Source: Deltaproteobacteria bacterium
GTDB lineage: Bacteria; Myxococcota_A; Polyangia; Nannocystales; Nannocystaceae
Reading direction: 5' to 3'
DNA: 64,000 nucleotides
Assembly: GCA_016709225.1 (NCBI GenBank)
Contig: JADJEE010000002.1
Location: 2,170,001-2,234,000 of the forward strand
Shown: in pieces, positions 34,353 through 43,400 of the stretch
Numbering within the stretch: the first letter of the stretch is position 1
Layout: the number at the start of each line of letters is the position of its first letter
Position numbers and translations under genes: made by a program
The notes under the pieces: model-generated
What the model was told of the DNA's origin: nothing
Seen by the model: the letters and a program-made list of their open reading frames with translations, nothing else
Databases searched by the model: none

Positions 34353-36068
34353 ATGCCGCAGACCACGTCCACACCGCGTCGCGCTTTGCTCGTCCTCGCC
34401 GCGGGCCTCGCACTGCCGACCGCCTCGGCGTGCTCGATCGACATGAACAACCAGCCGCTCGGGGTGAACAACGGCGCGGGCAGCATCGGCGACGATGGGG
34501 CCGGCGACGGTGGCGACGGTGGCGATGGTGACGGCACCGCCTCGGCCGAGCCCGCGGTGCGCGTGCAGCTGCGTCGGCTGACCCGCGATCAGTACGCGCG
34601 CTCGGTGCAGCTGCTGCTGGGCGCCGACACGCCGGTGCCCGATGGCTTGCCGCCCGACGCCCAGGATCATCACTTCACGACCGTGGGCACCGGCCCGCTG
34701 CCGGTGTCGTCGTTCGACGTCGAGCAGTACGAGACCGCGGCCGGCACCCTCGCCGATGCGATCATCGACGACGAGGCGCGTCGCACGGCGTTGGTGGGCT
34801 GCGACCCCGCCGCCGGCACCTGTCTCGACGACTTCGTCGACGCGTTCGGTCGCCGCGCATTCCGTCGCACGCTCAGCGACGCGGAGTCGGAGCGCTACCA
34901 CGCGCTCGCACAGGGCACCGCGTCGCGCTTCGACGATCCGTGGCAGGGCGTGCACGCGGTCATCGGCTCGATGCTCGCCTCGCCGAACTTCTTGTACATC
35001 GCGGACATCGGCGAGCCCGATCCCGACGAGCCCGCGCGACGTCGCTACACCAGCGTCGAGATGGCCTCGCGGCTGTCGTTCTTCCTGTGGGGCCACGGGC
35101 CCGACGACGCGCTGCTCGATCTGGCCGAGCAGGGCGGCCTGGTCGAGCCCGACGCGATCGCCGAGGCTGCGCGCGACATGCTCGCGGCGCCCGCGGCCCG
35201 CGAGGGCATGGGCCGCTTCTTCGCCGAGTGGCTCTCGACCGAGGCCATGGCCGCGCAGACCAAGGACCCCGCGGTGTTCCCGACCGCCGACGCGACCGTG
35301 TTCGCGTCGATGGCGAGCGAGATCCAGCACATGGTCGATCACGTGGTGTTCGAGCAGGACGCGTCGCTGCTGTCGCTGCTCGACACCCGCACCGCGTTCG
35401 TCGACGAGACCTTGGCCGGCATCTACGGCATGGACGCGCCGGCTGGTGGCATGACCGCAGTCGAGCGCAGCGACGACGATCCCCGCATCGGCATGCTCGG
35501 CACCGCCGCGGTGCTGTCGTTGACCAGCCGACGGGCCCGCACGGCGCCGACGCTGCGGGGCATCTACGTGCAGCAGCGCTGGCGCTGCGTCGAGCTGCCG
35601 CCGCCGCCGCCCGATGTCGACGTCGAGCTGCCCGACAATCCCGCCGACGAAGCGACGCCCGCAACCATGCGCGAGCTGCTCGAGGAGCACGACACCAACC
35701 CGGCGTGCGCGACCTGCCACGCGGTGGTCGATCCGCTGGGGCTCGCGCTCGAGCACTTCGACGCGCTCGGACGCTGGCGCGACCAAGATCTCGGGCTGCC
35801 GATCGACGACGCCGGCAAGCTCGGCGAGGCCGAGTTCCACGGCCTGCAGGAGTTGGTCGCGATCCTGCGCGAGGACCCCGAGGTCGAGACCTGCATGGTG
35901 CGGCACCTGTATCGCTTCAGCACCGGCCACGTCGAGCAGGCCGACATCGACGAGCCCGCGATCGTGGCGCTGGCCGACGACTTCGCCGCCGCCGATGGCC
36001 GCCTGTCGGAGTTCCTGCCCGCGCTGGTCAGCAGCACCGCGTTCCGGACCTTTGCCGAGGTCGAGTGA
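34353..36068 (+). CDS. PSD/DUF1592-DUF1588-DUF1585 c-type heme lipoprotein (second copy)
   Basis: This encodes 571 residues. I chose the ATG at 34353, which has a GGAG about eight bases upstream and yields a lipobox (PTASAC); an ATG at 34335 would place that site inside the gene. After a Gly/Asp linker the domains are PSD3/DUF1587-like (VQLRRLTRDQYARSVQLLLG), DUF1595 (AFGRRAFRRTLSDAESERY), DUF1592 (SVEMASRLSFFLWGHGPDDALL), DUF1588 (RIGMLGTAAVLSLTSRRARTAP), one heme motif CATCH followed by AVVDPLGLALEHFD, and DUF1585 (ETCMVRHLYRFSTGHVEQ). This is a better family match than the 3723 copy, and the two are clearly paralogous. It is probably an outer-membrane-anchored heme protein of unknown reaction. 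It is followed after 11 bases by its DUF1552 partner. Confidence 0.93.
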   Translation: MPQTTSTPRRALLVLAAGLALPTASACSIDMNNQPLGVNNGAGSIGDDGAGDGGDGGDGDGTASAEPAVRVQLRRLTRDQYARSVQLLLGADTPVPDGLPPDAQDHHFTTVGTGPLPVSSFDVEQYETAAGTLADAIIDDEARRTALVGCDPAAGTCLDDFVDAFGRRAFRRTLSDAESERYHALAQGTASRFDDPWQGVHAVIGSMLASPNFLYIADIGEPDPDEPARRRYTSVEMASRLSFFLWGHGPDDALLDLAEQGGLVEPDAIAEAARDMLAAPAAREGMGRFFAEWLSTEAMAAQTKDPAVFPTADATVFASMASEIQHMVDHVVFEQDASLLSLLDTRTAFVDETLAGIYGMDAPAGGMTAVERSDDDPRIGMLGTAAVLSLTSRRARTAPTLRGIYVQQRWRCVELPPPPPDVDVELPDNPADEATPATMRELLEEHDTNPACATCHAVVDPLGLALEHFDALGRWRDQDLGLPIDDAGKLGEAEFHGLQELVAILREDPEVETCMVRHLYRFSTGHVEQADIDEPAIVALADDFAAADGRLSEFLPALVSSTAFRTFAEVE

Positions 36069-36079
36069 GGAGGCCCGTC

Positions 36080-37435
36080 ATGCCGTGTAGCCCCATCCAC
36101 ACCAAGACCGCACGCGAGCTCGGCCGTCGTCGCTTCCTGCGGGGCACCGTCGCCGGCCTCGGCTGCGCGGTGGGCCTGCCACTCTTCGAGGCGATGCTCC
36201 ATCGCAACGGCCACGCGTTCGCATCGGGCGAGCCGCTGCCGCTGCGGGTCGGCAGCTGGATGTTCGGCAACGGCGCACCGCCCGAGGAGTGGACGCCCGC
36301 CGCAACCGGCCCCGACTGGGCGCCCAAGGGCTGCCTGCTGCCGCTGGGCGACGCGACCATCAAGCCCTACGTCAGCGTCATCAGCGGTACCGATCTCGGG
36401 GTCGGCTTCGGCGATCACATCATGTCGCGCGCGGTCGCCTTCAGCGGCGCGACCAACGGTGCACCCACCGGTGCACAGGCCGACGCGGCCAGCACGATGC
36501 TCAGCGTCGATCAGGTCGCCGCCGATCTCCTGGGGGCCACGACCGCGTTCCGCTCGGTCGAGCTCGGGGTCTCGAAGGCCAGCGTGATGGGGGCTGGCAC
36601 CGACGAGTTCTCGTGCTCGATGCGCGACGGCCAGCTGTTGCCGGCCGAGTTCTCGCCGCTCAACCTCTTCAACCGCCTCTTTGCCGGCTTCCAGCCCGAC
36701 ACCCGAATCCTCGACACGCGGCTCGGTGTCATCGATGCCGTGCGCGCCGACGCGCAGGAGCTGCAGGCGAAGCTCGGCAGCGCCGATCGCCAGCGACTCG
36801 ACGCGCACCTACAGGGGCTGTCGGAGCTCGAGACGCGCCTGCTCAGCGAGCCACCGACGTGCAACCCACCCACCGCGCCCGGCGATCCGCAGGACGAGGG
36901 CGCCCAGGAGCCGCTCTCGACGCGATCGCAGCTGATGCTCGACGTGCTGGCGCAGGCGCTCGCTTGCGATCTCGTGCGCGTGTTCTCGCTGCGCTTCAAC
37001 CAGGCCATCTCGGACACCGTGTTCTGGGAGATCGGCAACGTCGAGGGCCTGCACACCATCACGCACGACCCCAGCAAGCGCGCCAACTACACCAGCGCGG
37101 TCGCGTTCACGATGGAGCAGTTCGCGTACCTGCTGACGCAGCTCGCGACCATCCCCGAGGGCGAGGGCATGCTGCTCGATCGCTGCGCGATCTACTGCTC
37201 GAGCGACCTGGCGGACGGGCAGCAACACACGGTGTCGGACTACCCGGTGCTGGTCGCGGGTCGAGCGGGCGGCGCGCTCGCCAGCGGCAACCACGTCGCC
37301 GCGACCGGCAAGCGCACCTCGGCGGTGGCGTTGACGCTGCTGCAGGCGGTCGGCGACCAGCTCGGCACGCCGGTCACGAGCTTCGGCGACGCGAGCTACG
37401 GCGCCACCGAGCCGATCAGCGAAATGCTGGTGTGA
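36080..37435 (+). CDS. DUF1552 family Tat-exported protein (second copy)
   Basis: This encodes 451 residues from the ATG at 36080, with a GAGGAGG ribosome site eight bases before it. The N-terminus (RELGRRRFLRGTVAGLGCAVGLPLFEAML) is a typical Tat signal for this family. The body follows DUF1552: RVGSWMFGNGAPPEEWTP, YVSVISGTDLG, FSPLNLFNRLFAGF, DAHLQGLSELETRL, and a C-terminal FSLRFNQAISDTVFW...GLHTITHD...AIYCSSDLADGQQHTVSDYPVLVAG segment with the His/Asp residues expected for an alkaline-phosphatase-like metal site. The biochemical function is unknown. It is the partner of the upstream heme lipoprotein, as in the 3723-6721 locus, but the two DUF1552 proteins are only distantly alike. Confidence 0.92.
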   Translation: MPCSPIHTKTARELGRRRFLRGTVAGLGCAVGLPLFEAMLHRNGHAFASGEPLPLRVGSWMFGNGAPPEEWTPAATGPDWAPKGCLLPLGDATIKPYVSVISGTDLGVGFGDHIMSRAVAFSGATNGAPTGAQADAASTMLSVDQVAADLLGATTAFRSVELGVSKASVMGAGTDEFSCSMRDGQLLPAEFSPLNLFNRLFAGFQPDTRILDTRLGVIDAVRADAQELQAKLGSADRQRLDAHLQGLSELETRLLSEPPTCNPPTAPGDPQDEGAQEPLSTRSQLMLDVLAQALACDLVRVFSLRFNQAISDTVFWEIGNVEGLHTITHDPSKRANYTSAVAFTMEQFAYLLTQLATIPEGEGMLLDRCAIYCSSDLADGQQHTVSDYPVLVAGRAGGALASGNHVAATGKRTSAVALTLLQAVGDQLGTPVTSFGDASYGATEPISEMLV

Positions 37436-37476
37436 CGCGCGCACGCGCTCGCAGGGCGCGGGGCCAGACATGCTGG

Positions 37477-37482
37477 TAGTCT
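37477..37482 (+). promoter_or_regulatory. Candidate -10 element of the pyrophosphatase operon
   Basis: TAGTCT ends ten bases before the ATG of ppa, in a GC-rich setting where such AT-containing hexamers are rare. No convincing -35 is visible. If real, the leader would be only a few bases long, fitting the absence of a ribosome site there. Confidence 0.3.
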
Positions 37483-37492
37483 CGCCCCAAAC

Positions 37493-38044
37493 ATGGCGCA
37501 CCCCTGGCACGACCTGCCCAACAATCCCGATACCGCCGACGAGATCGTGAACGTGGTGATCGAGATCCCGCGGGGCTCGAAGGTCAAGTACGAGCTCGAC
37601 AAGCCCACCGGCCTGCTGCGTGTGGATCGCATCCTCTACAGCTCGGTGATGTATCCGGCCAACTACGGCTTCCTGCCCCGCTCCTACTGCGGCGACGGGG
37701 ATCCGCTCGACATCCTCGTGCTCGGCGCCGAGCCGGTGGTACCGCTGGCGATGATGCAGGCGCGCCCGATCGGCGTGATGCACATGGAGGACGAGGGCCA
37801 GGACGACGACAAGATCATCGGCGTGCACGTGCACGATCCCGCGTTCGCCGAGATCACCGACATCTCGCAGCTGCCCAAGCACACCTTCGCGGAGATCCGT
37901 CGCTTCTTCGAGGACTACAAGGCGCTCGAGAACAAGCGCGTCAAGGTCGAGGAGTTCTCCGACGCGGTGCGGGCGGTCGAGGTGGTGCGGGAGGCGCTGG
38001 CGCTCTACCGCAAGGAAGAGAACCAGCTGCGCGGCTGGAGGTAG
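37493..38044 (+). CDS. ppa: Inorganic pyrophosphatase, family I
   Basis: This encodes 183 residues, typical of bacterial soluble pyrophosphatases. Recognisable motifs include VIEIPRGSKVKYELDK, DRILYSSVMYPANYGFLP, the signature DGDPLDILVL (the D-x-D-P-x-D metal site), and the helix FFEDYKALENKRVKVE with the active-site Lys-Arg pair. It hydrolyses pyrophosphate to phosphate in the cytoplasm, pulling biosynthetic reactions forward. No strong Shine-Dalgarno sequence is visible. A TAGTCT hexamer ends ten bases before the ATG and could be a promoter -10 giving a very short leader. The arginase-family gene follows directly, two bases after the stop, so they form an operon; the metabolic link between them is not obvious. 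Confidence 0.96.
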   Translation: MAHPWHDLPNNPDTADEIVNVVIEIPRGSKVKYELDKPTGLLRVDRILYSSVMYPANYGFLPRSYCGDGDPLDILVLGAEPVVPLAMMQARPIGVMHMEDEGQDDDKIIGVHVHDPAFAEITDISQLPKHTFAEIRRFFEDYKALENKRVKVEEFSDAVRAVEVVREALALYRKEENQLRGWR

Positions 38045-38046
38045 TG

Positions 38047-39120
38047 ATGCTGCACAAGCCCGACCTGTCCCGCTTCGATCCTTCGTCGGCCGGCGACCCG
38101 GACGCGAGCGTGTTCGGCGTGCCGTGCACGCAGGACGAGGCCAGCTTGGTGCTCTTGCCGGTGCCGTGGGAGGCCACGACGAGCTACGGTCGCGGCACCG
38201 CCCGCGGCCCCGCGACGATCCGCGACGCGAGCCCGCAGCTCGATCTGTTCGACGTCGAGCTGGCCGAGCTCGGCCTCGGACAGCCGTGGATGTTCGGGCT
38301 GCACATGCTCGAGGAGTCGTCGCTGGTGCGGGCGTGGAACGAGCGCGCGTGCGCCCGGGCGCTGCCGATCATCGCCGCCGGCGGGGTCATCGGCGACGAC
38401 GCCGAGCTGCAGAGCGCGCTCGCCGATGTCAACAACCTCTCGCGCGAGCTCGATCGCTGGGTCGAGCACGAGGTCGAGCAGCTGCTCGCCGCTGGCAAGC
38501 TGGTCGGCGTGGTCGGTGGCGACCACAGCGTCGCGCTGGGTTCGATCGCGGCCCATGCCGCGCGATACCCCGGCATGGGTGTGCTGCACATCGACGCCCA
38601 CGCCGATCTGCGCGAGGCCTACGAGGGCTTCGAGCGCTCGCACGCCAGCGTGCTGCGCAATGCGGTCGACCGCGTGGAGTCGCTCGGCACGCTGGTGCAG
38701 GTCGGCATCCGCGATCTGAGCGCCGAGGAGTTCGCGCTGGCGCGCTCGCACCCCAAGATCGAGACGTTCTTCGATCACGCGCTGCGACGCGAGCTCGCCG
38801 ACGGCGTACCGTGGTCGGTGCTGTGCGGCCGCATGGTCGCGGCACTCCCCGAGCAGGTCTACGTCACGTTCGACATCGACGGGCTCGACCCCGCGCTGTG
38901 TCCGAGCACGGGCACACCGGTGCCGGGCGGGCTGTCGTTCAGCGAGGCGTGCACCCTGCTGGCCACGCTGGTCCGCGCCGGCAAGACCATCGTCGGCTTC
39001 GATCTCGTCGAGGTCGCACCGGGCTCGCGCGCGGGCGACCAGTGGGACGGCAACGTCGGTGCGCGTCTGCTCTACAAGCTGTGCGGGGTCATGCTCGCCA
39101 GCCACGGCGGCAGCGACTGA
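38047..39120 (+). CDS. Ureohydrolase (arginase/agmatinase family)
   Basis: This encodes 357 residues. I chose the ATG at 38047, which has GGAGG five bases upstream; an in-frame GTG at 38044 overlaps the stop of the pyrophosphatase. The binuclear manganese site is complete: GGDHSVALG (residues 157-165), HIDAHADLRE (181-190) and FDIDGLDP. SHASVLRN matches the conserved S-H-x-x-x family segment, and PGGLSFSEA follows as usual. It hydrolyses a guanidino compound (agmatine, arginine or a related substrate) to urea and an amine. The overall pattern is nearer agmatinase than classical arginase, but I cannot assign the substrate. It is longer than usual because of a 30-residue N-terminal extension. 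The protein is cytoplasmic. Confidence 0.92.
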   Translation: MLHKPDLSRFDPSSAGDPDASVFGVPCTQDEASLVLLPVPWEATTSYGRGTARGPATIRDASPQLDLFDVELAELGLGQPWMFGLHMLEESSLVRAWNERACARALPIIAAGGVIGDDAELQSALADVNNLSRELDRWVEHEVEQLLAAGKLVGVVGGDHSVALGSIAAHAARYPGMGVLHIDAHADLREAYEGFERSHASVLRNAVDRVESLGTLVQVGIRDLSAEEFALARSHPKIETFFDHALRRELADGVPWSVLCGRMVAALPEQVYVTFDIDGLDPALCPSTGTPVPGGLSFSEACTLLATLVRAGKTIVGFDLVEVAPGSRAGDQWDGNVGARLLYKLCGVMLASHGGSD

Positions 39121-39126
39121 TCGGCG

Positions 39127-42117
39127 TCACGGCGGCAGCGAGGCCAACCACGCCTCGAGTGCGGCCAGCCGGTCTGCGCGCTGCGGGCCGATCTCGCGGT
39201 ACAACACCCGCGCCTCGGCGGCGAGCTTGCGCGCACGGGTGACGTCGTCCGGCGCGACCAGCTGCGCGAGCTCGAAGCGCAGGTCGCCGCGATGGTCGAT
39301 CTCGTCGGCCTCGGTCTGCAGCGTGTAGGCCTGCTCCAACAGTGCGCGCGCACCCGCTCGGTCACCGCGCGCGAGCGCGACGCGACCGAGGCCGGCGATT
39401 GCGTACGCGCGTCGATGATCGCTCGCGCCACCGAGCCGCTCGAACAACGCCATCGACTGCTCGTAGCTGCGCCGTGCGCCATCGAGGTCGCCGGCCGCCC
39501 GTAGTGCGTCGCCGAGCAGGTCCTGCGCGAACCCGACGTCCTCGTGGGCTGCGCCGAGTCGGGCCGACTTGATCGTTATGCAGCGCTGGAACATGGCGAT
39601 CGCGCGCTCGGTCTCGCCGGTGCGGAGGTACGCGCTGCCGAGGTTGATGAGCACCGCGGCCGTCGCGGTGCTCTCGGGGCCCGACGACGTCTCTGCGATG
39701 TGCAGCGCGCTCCCCAGCGCGACGATGGCCTCACGGTCCCGTCCGAGCCCGGCGTACGTCAGCCCCGCGCCGTTGTCGGTCGCCGCGACGTTGGTGTGCA
39801 ACGGCCCCAGTGCGTGCACGAAGACCTCGCGGGCCTGCTGCCACTCCACCAGCGCCTCCTCGTCGCGGTGCTGCATGTGCCGCAGGCGTGCCTTGCTCGA
39901 CAGCAACACGCCGACGTTGGGGTGCTCGGGGCCGAGCTGGGCCTCGACCACGCGTTGCGCCCGCTGCAGCGCGACGTCGGCGTCATCGAGCCGCCCCTCT
40001 TCGATCAAGACCGTCACCGTTGCGTTCAGGATCGGCACGACGTTGGGATCATTCTCCTTGCCCATCTCGGTCGCGAGCTCGAGCGCCCGCTGCAAGGTCG
40101 AGAGCGCCTCGGTCGAGCGCCCCTGCGAGTTCAATGCCTGCCCGAGGTTCGACAGGTACTGCAACCGGAGGCGACCGTGCTCCTGCATGCGATCGAGCAC
40201 TGCGGCGGCACGGCGCGCATAGACCTCGGCGACGTCGAAGCGATCGCGACGGGCCTCGACCTGCAGCAGCACCGCGCTGGCCTCGGCGACCGCGGGCTCG
40301 TGCCCACTGCGCTCGGCGATGTCGATCGCGTCGATCAGGAACTCGGCCGCGAGATTGCGATCGGAGAGGTTGTTCTCGAAGGTGCCCCGCAGGATCAACA
40401 CCTCGGAGATCACCGGCGGGTACTCCGTCGCACGCGCGCGTGCGACCGCCTCGTCGAGGCGCTCGCGCAGCCCCGTGATCTTGCCGGCCGAGGCGAACAC
40501 ACGGATGGCCTCGACCTCGCCGCGGATCGCCTCGACCTCGCGGGCGATGTCCGGGTCGTCGGGCGGCGCGACCCCGGCCATGAGGCCCTCGGCGTCGGCA
40601 CACGGGGCCAGCTCGAGCAGGCCGTGGGCGGCCTCGACGGCGCGCTGCATGGTATCGGCGCCGCCCTCTGACAGCGTCTGCGTGAGCGCCTCGACCCGCC
40701 GGATTCGCCGATCGAGGCAGGCCATGCGCCGCGTCATCAGCTCATCGGACTGCGTGCCCTGGATGCGCGTGGCCTCGCACGCCTCCTTGCGCATCGCGGT
40801 GAGCTCGGTGGTGTAGCGCTCCAGCGTAGCCTCGACGTTGGCCCAGCTCGCGTCGGTGTACGACTTCTGCTCGGCGTCGAACGCCTTGGCGATCGCGGTA
40901 CGGACATCGTCGTCCCAGATCCCGCGCAGGATCTCGTCGGCGTCGTCGCAGACGGCGCCGCCGGCCGCCGTCAGCGAGTGCGTCACGCCGATGCCGACCC
41001 CGAGCGCACCCACCACCGCCGCCGCGATCGCGAGGCGTCGCAGCCGACGCGTGCGATCGCGCGAGAGCTCCGACAGCAGCTCATGCATGCTGGCGAAGCG
41101 GTCCTCGGGGCGCCGCGCGAGGCCGCGCCGCATCAGCGCCCGCAGCCACCCCGGCACGCGCCCGGGATGGCTCGGCTCGACGATGCGACCGGTCGTCACG
41201 TTGGTCGCGATCTCGTGCAGCGATCGTCCGGTGAACGGGCGCTGGCGATGCACCGCCTCCCACAGCGCCACGCAGAACGCGTAGATGTCGGCGCGGTGAT
41301 CGATGGCGCGACCGAGGTGCTGCTCGGGCGCCATGTACATCGGCGTGCCCATCACGATGCCGGGCATCGTCAGCTGCATCTCGAGGCTGCTGGCCGGGGC
41401 CCAGTTCGACTCGCTGGTGTCGCCACCTTCGATGGTGGCGTCGTGGTTGCTGCGCGGCCCTGCGAGCGCACGTGCGAGCCCGAAGTCGAGCACGCGCGGC
41501 CGAGCATCGCGACCGACCATGATGTTGTCGGGCTTGAGATCGCGGTGGATGATGCCCGCGGCATGGGCGGCCTCGATGCCACGGCCCGCGGCGATGAACA
41601 CCGCGACGATCTCCCGCCAGCTGCGCTCGCGCTGCGCGAGCCACTCGGTGAGCGTCCAGCCCTCGATGAACTCCATCGCGAGGTACACGCCGTCGGCGAT
41701 CGTGCCGACGTCGTAGAGCGCCGCCACGTTGGGATGGGACAGCTGGGCCATCGACTGCGCCTCGCGCTGCAGTCGAATCCGCGCGCTCGCATCGGCCGCG
41801 CCATCGATGCCGCGAACCACCTTGATGGCGACCCGCCGATCGAGCTCAGGATCGTACGCAGCATAGACGACGCCCATGCCGCCCATGCCGATGCGATCGA
41901 GCACCACGAACCGACCGACCGGAGTTCCGCGGGGCAGCTCGCCATCGAGCAGCTCGGCCGCACGCTCGGCCCGCGCGGCCGTGCCACCGCCGTGGGAGAG
42001 CATGGTCTCGTCGCCCTCGAACCCCGGTCGCAGTGTCAGATCGGCATCGACACCGATGGGATCGGGGTTGGCCGCGGGGCTGGCCTGGGTGGCCGGCGAT
42101 GGCGAGGAGTCGGGCAT
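39127..42117 (-). CDS. Ser/Thr protein kinase with C-terminal TPR repeats
   Basis: This encodes 996 residues. An N-terminal acidic segment is followed by a complete kinase domain at about residues 62-325: GMGGMG loop, VAIK, IIHRDLKPDN, DFG, and MYMAPEQHLG after a long Ser/Thr-containing activation loop. The membrane segment is AIAAAVVGALGVGIGVTHSL (near 330-350). The rest is TPR, with units such as LGPEHPNVGVLLSSKARLRHM and LGAAHEDVGFAQDLLGDALR, and the ending ARKLAAEARVLYREIG. It is paralogous to the kinases at 14320 and 56148, and its tail is the best match to the partial gene at 3-896. A TACACT hexamer lies about 20 bases upstream of the ATG. It converges on the arginase-family gene with six bases between. 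The substrate is unknown. Confidence 0.93.
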   Translation of the reverse strand: MPDSSPSPATQASPAANPDPIGVDADLTLRPGFEGDETMLSHGGGTAARAERAAELLDGELPRGTPVGRFVVLDRIGMGGMGVVYAAYDPELDRRVAIKVVRGIDGAADASARIRLQREAQSMAQLSHPNVAALYDVGTIADGVYLAMEFIEGWTLTEWLAQRERSWREIVAVFIAAGRGIEAAHAAGIIHRDLKPDNIMVGRDARPRVLDFGLARALAGPRSNHDATIEGGDTSESNWAPASSLEMQLTMPGIVMGTPMYMAPEQHLGRAIDHRADIYAFCVALWEAVHRQRPFTGRSLHEIATNVTTGRIVEPSHPGRVPGWLRALMRRGLARRPEDRFASMHELLSELSRDRTRRLRRLAIAAAVVGALGVGIGVTHSLTAAGGAVCDDADEILRGIWDDDVRTAIAKAFDAEQKSYTDASWANVEATLERYTTELTAMRKEACEATRIQGTQSDELMTRRMACLDRRIRRVEALTQTLSEGGADTMQRAVEAAHGLLELAPCADAEGLMAGVAPPDDPDIAREVEAIRGEVEAIRVFASAGKITGLRERLDEAVARARATEYPPVISEVLILRGTFENNLSDRNLAAEFLIDAIDIAERSGHEPAVAEASAVLLQVEARRDRFDVAEVYARRAAAVLDRMQEHGRLRLQYLSNLGQALNSQGRSTEALSTLQRALELATEMGKENDPNVVPILNATVTVLIEEGRLDDADVALQRAQRVVEAQLGPEHPNVGVLLSSKARLRHMQHRDEEALVEWQQAREVFVHALGPLHTNVAATDNGAGLTYAGLGRDREAIVALGSALHIAETSSGPESTATAAVLINLGSAYLRTGETERAIAMFQRCITIKSARLGAAHEDVGFAQDLLGDALRAAGDLDGARRSYEQSMALFERLGGASDHRRAYAIAGLGRVALARGDRAGARALLEQAYTLQTEADEIDHRGDLRFELAQLVAPDDVTRARKLAAEARVLYREIGPQRADRLAALEAWLASLPP

Positions 42118-42136
42118 CCGCTGCGGTCGTCGCCGC

Positions 42137-42142
42137 AGTGTA
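42137..42142 (-). promoter_or_regulatory. Candidate -10 element of the kinase-TPR gene
   Basis: On the minus strand this reads TACACT, 19 bases before the ATG at 42117. No matching -35 is visible. The same hexamer occurs upstream of the gene at 1019. Confidence 0.3.
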
Positions 42143-42164
42143 CGATGAAACGCCCTTCGCGCCG

Positions 42165-43400
42165 TTACGGCTTACCGAGGCGTTTCTGGCCATCGGCGCC
42201 GATGGGCGCCTGCGCCGGCGCATCGGCGGTACCGGGCGAGCGCGTGTCCTTGGTGGGATTGGCGGCGTCGAAGCGCGTCCAGTCGGGTCCGTCGCTCGTG
42301 GCCGCGCCGTTGAGCGCGAAGTTGTAGCGCGCGATCTTCTTGTAGTACTCGGCGAGCTCCGCGAGGTACTGCTTCTCCGGCTTGGGCTGCTTGGTCTTCG
42401 CGTCGCCGCGGGGCGGGAATGCAAACAACACCACGCCGACGCCGTGCTGGCGCATGTGCCAGCAGACCGCCTCCATCTCGGTGCCGGCATCGACGATGCC
42501 GTCGAGGTTCTGGAACTTGTTGCCGTTCTCGTCGACCTTGCCGGCGTTGGCGGGGTTGTTGTGGAAGCCCGGGGCGTTCTTGAAGCCCATCTGGAACACC
42601 GCCGCGCGCGTCGCCGGCTTGTTGCCGTTGTGGATACCCTTGCCGACCGCGTAGTCGAGGATCTCGCCGTGCCAACGGTCGCGGGTGGCCGCGGTGGTCG
42701 GCGGATTGGCCGAGAACGTGTCGTAGCACATCGGTCGCACCACGAGGTTGGGCAGGCCCGCGCTCATCTCGTAGGGGTGGTTGAGCACGAAGCCCTCGGC
42801 CTTGCCGCCGCCGGGGGCCTCGGGGCACGGCAGCACCGTCTGCGTCGGGCTCGACAGCGGACCGGCGGCGACCGACACGAAGCGCCCACCGCTGCCGTCG
42901 CCCTTGACCAGCTCGGTCGCGACCGCGCGATACAGCCGCGTGAGCTTGTCGCGCAGCGAGACGTCGGAGACGCTCTCGTTGTCGAAGCCCAAGCCATCGA
43001 AGCGCTGCGTCGGCGTGCGTGGCCCCTTGGTGGTGGGCTCGTCGAGCTTCGCGACCATCTCCTTGGCGAAGGCATCGATCTGATCGTTGCTCGCGGTCTT
43101 CAAGAACGACTCGAACCGCTGCGTCCGCGGGCCCTTCTTGACGCCGCTGCCGGTGAGCTGGAAGCCGGCCAAGCACTGCACGCCGAACTTGTGGCAGGCC
43201 GCAGCCTCGCGCGCGCCGCGGTCGGCCGTCATCATGATCTCGTAGCCGATGCGATTGGTGGTCTCGTCGTTGGCGATCGTGAAGATGAGGGTGAGGTCGT
43301 CGACGATGCCGGCCGCGCCCGCCACCACCTTCTCGTCGAGATCGGTGGCGCCGACCCAGATCGACAGCCGGATCCGCTGTGTCGGCACCACGCTGCTCAT
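42165..43400 (-). CDS. Probable GH18-like glycosidase of a cell-wall-targeting module
   Basis: This encodes 411 residues with no signal peptide; the ATG overlaps the previous stop (ATGA). I read it as a GH18-like TIM barrel. QRFDGLGFDNE (catalytic Glu142) matches the GH18 motif D-G-x-D-x-D-x-E. The strand after it (GRFVSVAAGPLS) is like the following beta strand, LPNLVVRPMCYD (224-227) matches the M-x-Y-D motif, and GVGVVLFAFPP fits the last strand. GH18 enzymes cleave chitin, peptidoglycan or related glycans. The absence of a signal is unusual for a wall hydrolase and suggests delivery by another route. It is the last gene of an operon with LysM, OmpA-like and peptidoglycan-binding proteins, which supports a cell-wall substrate. 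The family call is inference from motifs; the final 40 residues are Pro/Lys-rich. Confidence 0.7.
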   Translation of the reverse strand: MSSVVPTQRIRLSIWVGATDLDEKVVAGAAGIVDDLTLIFTIANDETTNRIGYEIMMTADRGAREAAACHKFGVQCLAGFQLTGSGVKKGPRTQRFESFLKTASNDQIDAFAKEMVAKLDEPTTKGPRTPTQRFDGLGFDNESVSDVSLRDKLTRLYRAVATELVKGDGSGGRFVSVAAGPLSSPTQTVLPCPEAPGGGKAEGFVLNHPYEMSAGLPNLVVRPMCYDTFSANPPTTAATRDRWHGEILDYAVGKGIHNGNKPATRAAVFQMGFKNAPGFHNNPANAGKVDENGNKFQNLDGIVDAGTEMEAVCWHMRQHGVGVVLFAFPPRGDAKTKQPKPEKQYLAELAEYYKKIARYNFALNGAATSDGPDWTRFDAANPTKDTRSPGTADAPAQAPIGADGQKRLGKP

